Shown here piece by piece: positions 54,118 to 63,214 of a stretch of 64,000 bases of DNA (the stretch's first letter is position 1; each line of letters begins with the position of its first letter). The DNA comes from Chryseobacterium hagamense (lineage in GTDB: Bacteria; Bacteroidota; Bacteroidia; Flavobacteriales; Weeksellaceae): contig NZ_BJYJ01000002.1 in the NCBI RefSeq assembly GCF_007991455.1, positions 124,001 through 188,000 on the forward strand, written 5' to 3'. The notes under the pieces were generated by a model. The model saw only the letters and a list, made by a program, of their open reading frames with translations, was not told where the DNA came from and searched no databases. Both the position numbers and the translations under genes were made by a program.

Positions 54118-54792
54118 ATGAAGATTATGAAAGTAGCTGCTTTAAGTGCAGTATTTGCAGCGCAGTTTGCGTTGGCACAGTTCAAGCAGTCGCCTTTGCC
54201 GTATGCCTATGATGCCCTGGAGGGGAACATCGATGCCAAGACCATGGAAATCCATTACTCCAAGCATGCAGCAGCATACGTAGCCAACCTGAACAAAGCC
54301 ATTGCCGGCACACCACAGGAAAAGCAGACCCTGTTTGAAATCATGTCGAATGCTTCAAAAATGCCAATGGCGGTAAGGAACAATGCGGGAGGGCATTACA
54401 ACCACGAGCTGTTCTGGACGGTACTTACCCCGGTAAAAAATACACAGCCGTCCGCAAAACTGGCAAAAGCCATCAATGACGCATTTGGAAGCATGGATGC
54501 CTTTAAAGAAAAGATGGCAAAAGCGGGGGCCGACCGTTTCGGATCCGGATGGGCATGGCTTTCCGTGGACAAGAGCGGAAAATTATTTGTTTCTTCAACG
54601 CCTAACCAGGACAATCCGTTGATGGATGTGGTGGAGGAAAAAGGAACTCCGATTTTCGGGATCGATGTATGGGAACATGCCTACTACCTGAAGTACCAAA
54701 ACAAGAGAGCCGATTATCTGACGGCCATCTGGAATGTAGCCAACTGGAAAGAAATCAGCAGAAGGTACGAAGAAGCGGTTAATAAAAAATAA
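54118..54792 (+). CDS. sodA: Exported Fe/Mn superoxide dismutase
   Basis: 224 residues from ATG 54,118. The signal peptide ([16 protein letters not shown]) predicts a periplasmic or secreted enzyme. The four metal ligands are in place: His in [11 protein letters not shown], His in HYNHELFW, and Asp/His in [22 protein letters not shown] resembles Mn-type rather than Fe-type enzymes at this position, but cambialistic use is possible. It removes superoxide made outside the cytoplasm, which fits a locus dealing with redox-active copper. A TAAATTTG -7-like element sits at 54,004-54,011. The next gene starts three bases after the stop. Confidence 0.93.
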   Translation: MKIMKVAALSAVFAAQFALAQFKQSPLPYAYDALEGNIDAKTMEIHYSKHAAAYVANLNKAIAGTPQEKQTLFEIMSNASKMPMAVRNNAGGHYNHELFWTVLTPVKNTQPSAKLAKAINDAFGSMDAFKEKMAKAGADRFGSGWAWLSVDKSGKLFVSSTPNQDNPLMDVVEEKGTPIFGIDVWEHAYYLKYQNKRADYLTAIWNVANWKEISRRYEEAVNKK

Positions 54793-54795
54793 TCC

Positions 54796-55164
54796 TTGAA
54801 CTTCATTTGCAGCATATTCCTCACTTTGTTTATGGTGTTCAGGCCTCTGATCCCACTGGTGGAATATGCTGTAAATTATGATTATATTGTTGAGACCCTC
54901 TGTATCAACAAAAGCAGGCCGGAGCTTCACTGTAACGGAACATGCTACCTCACCAGGGAAATCGCAAAAAACAATGCACCCGAGTCCTTTCCTTTAAGCA
55001 AATCCAAAAATTCCGGAAAGACACTGTTGGATATTTATATTCTTCCTGAGATAGCTGACGTTACGCCCAAGTTTGAAGCTTTCTCTTCCGGTACCGGTTT
55101 TTCCTATAAAACAGATTATTTTTTTTTGTTCCTGAAGTCCATTTTCAGGCCACCGGTTTTTTAA
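54796..55164 (+). CDS. Small exported protein with C36/C46/C50 motif (paralogue B)
   Basis: 122 residues from a TTG start. Hydrophobic N-terminus, RPLIPLVEYAVNYDYIVETL, Cys at 36, 46 and 50 with CNGTCYL, and the end FRPPVF: the same plan as the protein at 52,458, with identical spacing in the first 52 residues and divergence after that. Both use TTG starts and both stand next to metal or redox genes. The C-terminal half has no Cys. The family is unnamed to me; a role in copper or thiol relay is inference. Confidence 0.72.
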   Translation: MNFICSIFLTLFMVFRPLIPLVEYAVNYDYIVETLCINKSRPELHCNGTCYLTREIAKNNAPESFPLSKSKNSGKTLLDIYILPEIADVTPKFEAFSSGTGFSYKTDYFFLFLKSIFRPPVF

Positions 55165-55368
55165 GTTGCTTTTTATCGCTTTTAACGGCAAAAGTTTTCA
55201 CGGTCAGTCGATCCGTCTGATATTTATTGATTTTCAGTATTCCGCTTTGATTTATAGAGCGGGGGTAACTTTCTGTCGTACTAATCAAACTTTGCCTGCT
55301 TATCAAATGGGATGTTTTTCATTCGATTTCCATTTCTATTTAAAAAAATTCAACTTAAAAAATCAACA

Positions 55369-56196
55369 ATGAAAATTTATAAATTTTTGTACTCATTATT
55401 TATTGCCTTTACCTTTTTCACTTTTGTTTCGTGCCGCAACCATGATGAGGATGACGCCTCACCGGAAGCTACAGGAAAACTCCAGCTGAAATTTGAAAAC
55501 GGATTCAACAATCTGGGGGATATCGTACTGAACCAGACCATCCAAACCTCTTCCAACGGACAGAAGCATCAGTTTTCCGCTTTAAAATATGTCATCAGCA
55601 ATATTACGCTGATCGACGAAAACGGCGGGGTCTTCAGATATCACTACAACAATCCTGACCAGGGGGCTTTTATTATCGATCAGGCAGAAGCTGTTGCCGG
55701 AATCAGTTATATCAACCTTACGGAAATTCCGAGAAATAACTACCGGAAGGTTAGATTCGGTCTGGGAATCAGCCAGGATGCTTATCTTCTGGGACAGGAC
55801 GGCCAGGGAATCTTCTGGCAGAAAGCAAAAACGGCAGGCATGGCCTGGTCCTGGGCTGCCGGGTATATTTTTACCAAGCTGGAAGGTAAATACGGAACTT
55901 CTTCGCCCACGAACGGATTTATGAACCATTGCGGGAATATGGGAAATACATCGGCCAACAATACCCCGGATCTTTACCGGGAAATCACCCTCGATTTACC
56001 CACTGCTGCCAGGGTTTCAAAAAACATTACCCCCTCCGTGCATATTCTGGCGGATCTGAATCAATACCTGAGCGGAGAAACGGCTGTAAAGCTGGACAAT
56101 TCCAATGATATGGCGATGGGATCCAGCCAGCATCTGGTACAGGTCACCAATAACCTGACAAAAATGTTTAAAGCAGATCATGTGCATAATGATTAA
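55369..56196 (+). CDS. MbnP-like lipoprotein
   Basis: 275 residues from ATG 55,369. Lipobox TFVSC near residue 21, then HDEDD linker. GKLQLKFENGFNNLGDIVLN, FSALKYVISNITLID and AGMAWSWAAGYIFTKLEG match the MbnP family, in which a Trp in the tryptophan-rich segment is oxidised by the partner peroxidase MbnH and used in copper binding. Met- and His-rich residues near the end (NDMAMGSSQHL, DHVHND) could bind copper. The start of the MbnH-like gene overlaps its end by 8 bases. No methanobactin biosynthesis genes are nearby. Confidence 0.85.
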   Translation: MKIYKFLYSLFIAFTFFTFVSCRNHDEDDASPEATGKLQLKFENGFNNLGDIVLNQTIQTSSNGQKHQFSALKYVISNITLIDENGGVFRYHYNNPDQGAFIIDQAEAVAGISYINLTEIPRNNYRKVRFGLGISQDAYLLGQDGQGIFWQKAKTAGMAWSWAAGYIFTKLEGKYGTSSPTNGFMNHCGNMGNTSANNTPDLYREITLDLPTAARVSKNITPSVHILADLNQYLSGETAVKLDNSNDMAMGSSQHLVQVTNNLTKMFKADHVHND

Positions 56197-57262
56197 ATTA
56201 TTTAAACCCTCAGGAGCGGAACGGAGCGCTGCTCTCCGTTTTTTACTGTTTTTAAGTGTGCTGACCCTGTTTTCATGCGCTGATGAAGTGATTGAACCGT
56301 TAACTAAAGACGAAGTCTACCATCTCGAAAAACCTGCCGGATTTCCCGAAATGACTTTTGATGTTACGGGAAACCCGCTTACCGTGAATGGGATAGCCTT
56401 AGGAAAGAAACTCTTCTACGAAGGAAAATTATCCCGGAACAACACCATTTCCTGCGGCTTCTGCCACATCCAGGAATATGCTTTTACCCACCATGGCCAT
56501 AACGTCAGCCACGGAATCGATGACCGTCTCGGCATGCGGAATGCCCTGCCCATCCAAAATATGGCTTTCCTTAAAAATTATACCTGGGACGGGGTAAGCC
56601 ATCATCTGGACGAAAGATCCCTGGTTCCCATCACCACAGACTTTGAAATGGACAGCTCCCTTCCCGAAGCTGTAGGGAAGCTGAATGCCGATCCGAGCTA
56701 TAAAAAGCTGTTTAAAGCGGCTTATGGCGATGAAGGAATTACCGGGGAACGGATGTTGAAAGCCCTGTCGCAGTTTATGGCAACCCTGGTTTCAGCCGAT
56801 TCAAAATACGACCGGATGAAAAAAGGAACAGCCGTTTTTACAACAGAAGAGAACAGGGGAATGGCTTTGTTTCAGAATAAATGTGCCGCCTGCCATTCGG
56901 GAGGTCTTTTTACGGATGAAAGCTACCGCAATACCGGGATGTATTACAACGCGCAGCTTGGCGACCGGGGAAGATACCGGGTAACCCTGGACTGGAATGA
57001 CAACATGAAATTCAGGGTTCCAAGCTTAAGAAATGTGGAATATACCGCTCCGTATATGCACGACGGGAGATTTTATACCCTGGAAGCGGTACTGGATTTT
57101 TATTCCGATAACATGGAAGACCAGCCCAATATCGATCCTGTGCTGAAACAGAACGGGCATCCCGGAATTCCGATGACGGGGCAGGAAAAGCAGGATATCA
57201 TCGCTTTTCTTAAAACATTGAGTGATAAGAATTTCATGACCAACCCAAAATTTGCAGAATAA
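56189..57262 (+). CDS. MbnH/MauG-like di-haem cytochrome c peroxidase
   Basis: 357 residues from ATG 56,189 (56,180 also possible). The lipobox LFSCAD predicts a lipoprotein. Two haem c sites are visible: CGFCHIQE near residue 92 and CAACHSGG near 233. LGKKLFYEGKLSRNNTISC and RVPSLRNVEYTAPYMHDGRF are landmarks of the bacterial cytochrome c peroxidase/MauG family. In MbnH the enzyme oxidises a Trp of MbnP; the direct coupling of the two genes here supports the same partnership. Haem c attachment places it in the periplasm or at the cell surface. Confidence 0.9.
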   Translation: MIKLFKPSGAERSAALRFLLFLSVLTLFSCADEVIEPLTKDEVYHLEKPAGFPEMTFDVTGNPLTVNGIALGKKLFYEGKLSRNNTISCGFCHIQEYAFTHHGHNVSHGIDDRLGMRNALPIQNMAFLKNYTWDGVSHHLDERSLVPITTDFEMDSSLPEAVGKLNADPSYKKLFKAAYGDEGITGERMLKALSQFMATLVSADSKYDRMKKGTAVFTTEENRGMALFQNKCAACHSGGLFTDESYRNTGMYYNAQLGDRGRYRVTLDWNDNMKFRVPSLRNVEYTAPYMHDGRFYTLEAVLDFYSDNMEDQPNIDPVLKQNGHPGIPMTGQEKQDIIAFLKTLSDKNFMTNPKFAE

Positions 57263-57269
57263 GCAGACT

Positions 57270-58214
57270 ATGAAGCATCTATTTTTAATAATAAGTTTAA
57301 TGGTCTGTTGCTTAATTCAGGCCGAAATTCCCGGAGACAGTCTGCTGATGGTTCCCAAGCTATTTAAAACGACGGCCCCTGATGATTGTGATGCCTGCGG
57401 CTGTGCGGCGGGAAACGGATCTTCAGGCTTTGAATCGCTGCTCAATCCGCAGTTTGTCGGACTTAAATATTTTGCACAACATTACAAGGCAAAAGAAAAT
57501 CTGTTTGTGAACGACCTGACCCAGGATCAGTATTTCAATACCCTCCAGCTTTGGGCAAAAATTCCGGTCACGGAAAAACTGGGTGTCTATGCCAGCCTGC
57601 CATTTCATTTTCATGAAAAGCAGACCTTGCAGGGAAACGTCAGGATCAGCGGACTGGGAGATGCCAGTCTGCTGGGGATTTACCGGCTGCTGAAATCAGG
57701 AGATAATATGCATCAGCTCAACGGCGGCGCGGGTATAAAAATCCCGATTGGGAAATTTAATGAAAAAGGACTTTCCGGCGTTAACCCCGGTTTTCAGCTC
57801 GGGACCGGCAGCTGGGATTACCTGCTGGTACTGAATTACACGTTCCGGAAAGATAAGACCGCAATCCTGCTGAATACGGATTATACGGTAAAAACCGAAA
57901 ACCGGAAGCATTACCGTTTCGGGAGCCAGTGGAATTATTCTGCTACCGGCTTTTATCAGATTTCGGGAAACGGAAACATCATTTTCTCCGGGAAAGCTGG
58001 AATGCAGGGGGAAGTGTACGGCGGCAACAGACAGTTCGGTGAGATCCTGCCTGACACTTCCGGAAGTGCCCTTTACGGAAAGATTGGTTTCGAGGCAGCC
58101 TTTAAAAAGATCAGTCTCGGCAGCGAAATGATGCTTCCGGTTTATTCCGGTCTGGCCGGAGGAAATCTCGAAGCAAAATCCCGTTTCAGCCTTTTCCTGA
58201 ATATCGGGATCTGA
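57270..58214 (+). CDS. Outer-membrane beta-barrel protein with CDACGCA motif
   Basis: 314 residues from ATG 57,270; an upstream ATG at 57,252 overlaps the peroxidase gene. The signal peptide spans LFLIISLMVCCLIQA. Shortly after, DDCDACGCAAGNG contains three Cys in six residues, unusual for a barrel protein. The rest consists of alternating amphipathic strands (FQLGTGSWDYLLVLNYTF and similar) ending in SLFLNIGI. It resembles transporter-type outer-membrane proteins that accompany MbnP/MbnH pairs. It may pass copper or the oxidised partner across the outer membrane; that is inference. Confidence 0.75.
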   Translation: MKHLFLIISLMVCCLIQAEIPGDSLLMVPKLFKTTAPDDCDACGCAAGNGSSGFESLLNPQFVGLKYFAQHYKAKENLFVNDLTQDQYFNTLQLWAKIPVTEKLGVYASLPFHFHEKQTLQGNVRISGLGDASLLGIYRLLKSGDNMHQLNGGAGIKIPIGKFNEKGLSGVNPGFQLGTGSWDYLLVLNYTFRKDKTAILLNTDYTVKTENRKHYRFGSQWNYSATGFYQISGNGNIIFSGKAGMQGEVYGGNRQFGEILPDTSGSALYGKIGFEAAFKKISLGSEMMLPVYSGLAGGNLEAKSRFSLFLNIGI

Positions 58215-58322
58215 ACTCTTCTGGCTACGCTGATTGATAAGTGCAGCTGTTCCATGACCGGGAGCTTTTGCATTAAAATAATCATAAATTTTAGAAAAGC
58301 TACCTTAAACCTTTGAAGACCG

Positions 58323-58353
58323 GCCGGCTTAAAATGATAGAGCCGGCTTTTTT
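58323..58353 (+). terminator. Terminator of the copper-type locus
   Basis: GCCGGCT (58,323-58,329) and AGCCGGC (58,341-58,347) flank an 11-base loop, followed by six T residues. The remaining gap to 58,524 holds nothing I recognise. Confidence 0.9.
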
Positions 58354-58524
58354 AAAGGGAAGAATCAGGAGAAAAAGAAAATCATCCTATTGCAAAAATC
58401 TGAATTCCGGTTGTAACCGCAGCACTGAACACCGGGGTTATCATTGGAAAAGAATGTTTTGTGAATCCGATTGGTTTGGAAATCAATATTTTAATTTAAA
58501 TAAGGCATCTGTGGATTATTTGTC

Positions 58525-58532
58525 TATCTTTG
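58525..58532 (+). promoter_or_regulatory. -7 element of the B12 uptake operon
   Basis: TATCTTTG matches TAnnTTTG and directly precedes the riboswitch. The -33 element is not evident. Confidence 0.55.
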
Positions 58533-58536
58533 CTGA

Positions 58537-58705
58537 AGTCTGGTGAGCCGTAAAAAGCGCTTAAAAGGGAATCCGGTGAAAATCCGGGACAGACCCGCTG
58601 CTGTAAGCTTCATCAAAAAGTTTCTGAAGACAACATCCACTGTTTTTAATGGGAAGGATTTCGGAAACGGAGTAAGTCAGAAGACCTGCCGGATTATTTA
58701 TCGTT
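58537..58705 (+). ncRNA. Cobalamin (B12) riboswitch
   Basis: The conserved parts appear in order: GAGCCG, GGGAATCCGGTGAAAATCC (58,568-58,586), GGGACAGACCCGCTGCTGTAA (the last base of the run lies at 58,605), and the B12-box end GTCAGAAGACCTGCC (58,676-58,690). Ends are approximate. It precedes a TonB receptor and would lower expression when cobalamin is plentiful. The 58,706-58,818 leader shows no strong terminator, so control may act on translation. Confidence 0.93.
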
Positions 58706-58818
58706 TGACGCTTTCGTGGAATAAAGCTTAGGACATCATTGATTCTGTGCAGTATACAGCTGTGCTAGATCGTTGTATTCTTATATCCGTTAGCGTCATC
58801 ATTATCCTTAATGAGCTA

Positions 58819-60840
58819 ATGGTGACCACAATTTTTACATCTCCGTTCCAGAAGATCGCCTGCGTGATATTTGTGCTGGCTGCAACCCTTGTTTTTTCAC
58901 AATCCGGGAAAGATACCCTTAAGGAACAGACCATTGTTCCGGTGGCCCTTAAAAAGAAAAGCTTTAAGGAAGTGCTTCCTGCCCAGGTGCTGTCGGGGGA
59001 GGAGCTCGAAAGGCTGAACAGCCAGTCGGTAGCCGATGCTTTACGGTATTTCTCTGGAGTCCAGATTAAAGACTATGGCGGAATCGGCGGCCTGAAAACC
59101 ATTAACATCCGGAGCATGGGAAGCCAGCACGTCGGGGTTTTCTACGACGGTATCCAGATCGGGAATGCACAGAACGGAATCGTAGACCTGGGAAGATATT
59201 CCCTGGATGACCTGGAAGAAATCTCATTATACAACGGACAGAAAAGCGAGATTTTCCAGCCGGCCCGGGACTTCGGCGCTTCGGGATCCATTTATTTACA
59301 ACCCAGAATTCCGGTGTTTAATGGTGAGACGAAAACAAATCTCGTGATGAGATCCAAGAACAGTTCCATTGATCTTTTTGATCCTTCCTTCCGCATAGAA
59401 CAGAAAATTTCTGAAAACATTTCGGCAAGCTTCAGTTCGGAATTTCTGCAGAGTGACGGCCAGTACAGATACCGGTACCGGAAAAAATATCCTGACGGCA
59501 AAGTGGCTTACGATACAATCGCCAGAAGACTGGATTCCGATATACGCAGCAAGCGCTTTGAAACAAGCCTGAACGGTACCTTCAGCAACGGAAGCTGGAA
59601 TGTGAGAGGATACGGCTACTTATCCGACCGGGGAATTCCTGATGCTATTGTCAACAACCGTTTCGACGGACGCGGACAAAGACAGAGGGATGAAAACTTT
59701 TTCGTGCAGGGAAGCTTCAGGAAAAAACTATTCCCGAAACTGGAAACCCAGCTGAAGGCCAAATTCGCCTACGATTATACGCATTATACAGATACGGTTT
59801 CCTCCATAAAAATTCAGAACCAATACATTCAGAGAGAACTGTATGTATCGAATTCAAATATATTCTCTCTTACCCCGGATTGGGACGTCAGCGCAAGCAT
59901 CGATTTCCAGTATAATAATCTGGATGCAGACCTGGTTAATTTTTCCTATCCGGTACGGTATACCACTTTGGCTGCTTTTGCAACCACCTACCGCTGGAAC
60001 CGCCTGAAATTCCTGGGAAGTGTGCTGGGCACTTTTGTTTCTGAAACCGTTGAAAAAAATACAGCTTCACCCGACAGGACGGAATGGACTCCTTCGGCAT
60101 TCCTGAGCTATCAGCCGTTCGCAGGAAAAGATTTTACGGTAAGGGCTTTTTATAAAAGGATTTTCAGGATGCCTACTTTCAATGACCTGTATTATACGAT
60201 GATCGGCAGCATTTCACTGAAACCTGAGTTCACCAACCAATATAACTTTGGGTTTTCCTACTCCAGAGGGTTTTCAAAATCCGTACTGCAAAGGATTTCC
60301 GTGAAAGCAGACGGGTATTTCAACAAAGTGGAAGATAAAATTATTGCCGCTCCGAACGGAAGTATATTCCGTTGGCTGATGCTGAACCTCGGTGAAGTGG
60401 AAATCCTCGGAACGGACGTCAATCTTCAGGCTGACCTGCTTTTCGGGAAAGTAAAAGTCCGTCCGCTATTGAACTATACTTTTCAGAGGGCACGGGACTT
60501 TTCAGACCGGAAGGAATCGTATTTCGGGCATCAGATCCCCTATACCCCTTGGCACAGCGGTTCATTTTCCCTGATGGCAGATTACGGGAACTGGAGCTTC
60601 AATTACAGTTTTATGTACGTCGGAGAGCGCTATGATGTGAACCAGAACAACATTCAGTACAATTATGTTCAGCCCTGGTATACGCATGACCTGTCTGTTC
60701 AGCGGAAAATAAACTGGAAAGAACATCAGTTCAAAGCCAGCTTTGAAATCAACAATATTTTCAATCAATATTATGACGTGGTGTTGAATTATCCGATGCC
60801 GGGCAGGACCTTCAGATTCATTTTAAGCTTTATCTTATGA
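58819..60840 (+). CDS. btuB: BtuB-like TonB-dependent cobalamin receptor
   Basis: 673 residues from ATG 58,819. A GTG at 58,747 would add 24 residues that hide the signal peptide (KIACVIFVLAATLVFSQ). The plug has LSGEELERLNSQSVADALRY, IKDYGGIGGLKTINIRSMGS and VFYDGIQIGNAQNG, and the barrel ends with FRFILSFIL. Specificity for cobalamin or a related corrinoid is inferred from the riboswitch and the BtuG-like partner, whose start overlaps the stop by four bases. Transport requires TonB-ExbBD energy, encoded elsewhere. Confidence 0.9.
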   Translation: MVTTIFTSPFQKIACVIFVLAATLVFSQSGKDTLKEQTIVPVALKKKSFKEVLPAQVLSGEELERLNSQSVADALRYFSGVQIKDYGGIGGLKTINIRSMGSQHVGVFYDGIQIGNAQNGIVDLGRYSLDDLEEISLYNGQKSEIFQPARDFGASGSIYLQPRIPVFNGETKTNLVMRSKNSSIDLFDPSFRIEQKISENISASFSSEFLQSDGQYRYRYRKKYPDGKVAYDTIARRLDSDIRSKRFETSLNGTFSNGSWNVRGYGYLSDRGIPDAIVNNRFDGRGQRQRDENFFVQGSFRKKLFPKLETQLKAKFAYDYTHYTDTVSSIKIQNQYIQRELYVSNSNIFSLTPDWDVSASIDFQYNNLDADLVNFSYPVRYTTLAAFATTYRWNRLKFLGSVLGTFVSETVEKNTASPDRTEWTPSAFLSYQPFAGKDFTVRAFYKRIFRMPTFNDLYYTMIGSISLKPEFTNQYNFGFSYSRGFSKSVLQRISVKADGYFNKVEDKIIAAPNGSIFRWLMLNLGEVEILGTDVNLQADLLFGKVKVRPLLNYTFQRARDFSDRKESYFGHQIPYTPWHSGSFSLMADYGNWSFNYSFMYVGERYDVNQNNIQYNYVQPWYTHDLSVQRKINWKEHQFKASFEINNIFNQYYDVVLNYPMPGRTFRFILSFIL

Positions 60841-61973
60841 AAAAAATAAACTTTTACCCGATCCTTATTCTGTTGATTACCTTAATTTCCTGCAGAACGG
60901 ATGAATACATCAACCGCGAAGAAACCGAAAGCGGACTGGCACAGCCGGAAAATACGGCCATTAAAGGATTTTATCTGCTGAACGAAGGCAATATGGGCAG
61001 CAATAAGGCCACGCTTGATTTCTTTGATTATACAACCGGGACCTATCACCGGAATATTTATGCCGAGATCAACCCGAACGTTGTCAAGGAGCTGGGCGAT
61101 GTGGGAAATGATATCCGGATCTACGGAAGTAAACTGTATGCCGTCATCAATGTCTCCAACAAGATCGAAGTGCTGGATGCCAGGACGGCCAAAAGAATCA
61201 AAACCATCAATCTCGAAAATTGCCGTTACCTCACCTTCAAAAACGGTAAAGTTTACGCATCAAGTTATGCCGGCCCGGTATCGGTGAATCCTAATGCACC
61301 GCTTGGAAAAGTAGTGGAGATCGATACGGCTTCCCTGACGATCCAGCGGTCTGCCGTGGTAGGATACCAGCCCGAGGAAATGGAAATTGTGGGAAACAGT
61401 CTGTTTGTTGCCAATTCAGGAGGCTATAAGTTTCCGGATTATGATAAAACGGTTTCCGTGGTGGATCTGAATTCTTTTACGGAAACTTCAAAAATAGAAG
61501 TGGCGGTCAATCTTCACCGGGTTAAAAAAGATTCTTACGGAGATCTGTATGTAACTTCCCGAGGGGATTACTACAACATTCCTTCAAGTCTGTTCGTCAT
61601 TGATGCGGCAACCGGACAGATAAAGAAAGACTTCCATATTCCGGTAAGCGAGATGACGATCGTGAACGACAAACTGTATTATTACGGAAACGAATTCAAT
61701 TACAATACCCACAGCTACAAAAAAACGTTCGGGATCATCAATGTGAAAACCGAGCAGGTAATTTCCAATACGATGATCGGTCAGGAGTACATTGATGCTG
61801 TCAAAACACCTTACGGAATTGCGGTAAACCCGGTTACCGAAGATATTTATATAACCGATGCGCGAAATTATGTCTCTACGGGATATGTGTACTGTTTCGA
61901 TAAAAGCGGACACTTCAAATGGAAGACCGAAGGTGGTAATATCCCGGCTCATTTTACTTTTTTATACAAATAA
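60837..61973 (+). CDS. BtuG-like beta-propeller lipoprotein (YncE/DUF5074 type)
   Basis: 378 residues. Lipobox LITLISC (Cys near residue 19) predicts an outer-membrane lipoprotein. Repeated four-stranded blades are visible as VINVSNKIEVLDARTAKRI, SLFVANSGGYKF, VSVVDLNSF and LFVIDAATGQI. In Bacteroides, BtuG proteins of this fold form the very high-affinity lid of BtuB. The riboswitch, the ATGA coupling to the receptor gene and the fold all point to the same job here. Direct sequence identity to BtuG cannot be judged without alignment. Confidence 0.85.
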   Translation: MKKINFYPILILLITLISCRTDEYINREETESGLAQPENTAIKGFYLLNEGNMGSNKATLDFFDYTTGTYHRNIYAEINPNVVKELGDVGNDIRIYGSKLYAVINVSNKIEVLDARTAKRIKTINLENCRYLTFKNGKVYASSYAGPVSVNPNAPLGKVVEIDTASLTIQRSAVVGYQPEEMEIVGNSLFVANSGGYKFPDYDKTVSVVDLNSFTETSKIEVAVNLHRVKKDSYGDLYVTSRGDYYNIPSSLFVIDAATGQIKKDFHIPVSEMTIVNDKLYYYGNEFNYNTHSYKKTFGIINVKTEQVISNTMIGQEYIDAVKTPYGIAVNPVTEDIYITDARNYVSTGYVYCFDKSGHFKWKTEGGNIPAHFTFLYK

Positions 61974-61985
61974 TCAGAATATCAT

Positions 61986-63182
61986 ATGAAAAGAAATAGC
62001 ATGGCTGTTTTAAAAAGCATTTTATCATCTGCCGTTCTCATAGGAACCATAGGATGTAAAAGTGACACGGAAGAAGAAAGCTCAGGTTTCAGCGGGCTTG
62101 AAGAGTCTTATACGGTCGACCGTTTTAAAGTCCTGACCATCGATCCGGAGGTGGGAGGTAATTTTACCTGGAGCATCAACGACTCCCTGATTTCGCAGGA
62201 TTCCCGGCTGGAATTTATCAGTCCGGCCGTAAAAGAATATCCCCTGACGCTGAAAATAGAGTCCGGCGGAAATACGGAAACCTACCATTCGAAAATTATC
62301 GTAAAGAAAGAGGCGGGCACCTACAGCCGGTACATTTCCGATGTGCTCGACTATCGTCCTGCAGTTGGCCAGTTTACCAATGAGATGCCAGAATTTCAGA
62401 ACGGGGATTCGTCCGGCTCCATGCTGCAGAAGGCAAAGGCTTCTTTAGTCGGAGAGGGGTCTTCGATACTGACGTTGGGAGGATTTGGCGGATATGTGGT
62501 ATTCGGCTTCGACCATACGGTTCCGGATATGAGCGGCAGGGATTTTAAAATCCTGGGCAATGCTTTTTTCGGGAATGATGCCAGCCAGCCGCGTTCGGGA
62601 TCCTGTGAGCCGGGAATTATCATGGTTGCCTACGACAGGAATAAAAACGGGAAACCCGACCCGGAAGAATGGTATGAAATCGCAGGAAGCGAATACTTTA
62701 AAAATACAACGGTAAAAGACTACAGCATTACTTACTTCAAGCCAAACGAAGACAAGGTTCCCGTACCCGGTGCCGATTTCTGGCAGACTGATGCGGAATA
62801 TATCAAATGGCAGGATAACCTCGGGAATTCCGGATTTAAATCGAAAAACGTCTTCCATGACCAGAGTTATTATCCTTTGTGGCTTGGTGATGCTTCCTAC
62901 ACGCTTACCGGAACTAAATTGATGAACAATTATTTTGACCAGAGCGGAAACGGATCCTACTGGGGCGGAACATCCTACGACTACGGATATGCCGACAATG
63001 CACCGAACAATGATGAAGCTTCCAATATCGACATTTCCTGGGCAGTGGATAAGAGCGGGAAATACGTAAAGCTTCCGGGGGTGGATTTTGTGAAAGTCTA
63101 CACCGGGATCAACCAGGAAGCCGGATGGGTAGGAGAGGTCTCCACGGAAGTTGCCGGAGCCTACGATCTGCATCTTCATTAA
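61986..63182 (+). CDS. Surface lipoprotein of the B12 locus (PKD-like N-terminus)
   Basis: 398 residues. Lipobox near LIGTIGC (Cys near residue 23). Residues ~40-110 look like an Ig/PKD-type beta domain (FTWSINDSLISQDSRLEF, LTLKIESGGNTETYHS). The remainder is a large beta-rich domain with GGFGGYVVFGFDHTVPD, RSGSCEPGIIMVAYDRNKNGKPD (split here as two adjoining motifs) and an Asp-rich DRNKNGKPDPEEWYE loop like a calcium site. The family recurs beside corrinoid receptors in Bacteroidetes as far as I recall. It may be an accessory corrinoid-binding protein; its biochemical role is unknown to me. Confidence 0.7.
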   Translation: MKRNSMAVLKSILSSAVLIGTIGCKSDTEEESSGFSGLEESYTVDRFKVLTIDPEVGGNFTWSINDSLISQDSRLEFISPAVKEYPLTLKIESGGNTETYHSKIIVKKEAGTYSRYISDVLDYRPAVGQFTNEMPEFQNGDSSGSMLQKAKASLVGEGSSILTLGGFGGYVVFGFDHTVPDMSGRDFKILGNAFFGNDASQPRSGSCEPGIIMVAYDRNKNGKPDPEEWYEIAGSEYFKNTTVKDYSITYFKPNEDKVPVPGADFWQTDAEYIKWQDNLGNSGFKSKNVFHDQSYYPLWLGDASYTLTGTKLMNNYFDQSGNGSYWGGTSYDYGYADNAPNNDEASNIDISWAVDKSGKYVKLPGVDFVKVYTGINQEAGWVGEVSTEVAGAYDLHLH

Positions 63183-63214
63183 ATTTTAACAATACTTATT
63201 AATTATATTTTACA

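Noticed and set aside
55369..57262. Methanobactin biosynthesis cluster
   Set aside because: MbnP- and MbnH-like genes are present, but no MbnA precursor or MbnB/MbnC genes are visible nearby.
58313..58546. 77-codon open frame before the B12 riboswitch
   Set aside because: It spans a terminator hairpin and reaches the promoter of the riboswitch; the composition is not protein-like and there is no recognisable motif.
58543..58731. 62-codon open frame inside the riboswitch
   Set aside because: The stretch is explained by conserved cobalamin-riboswitch elements.
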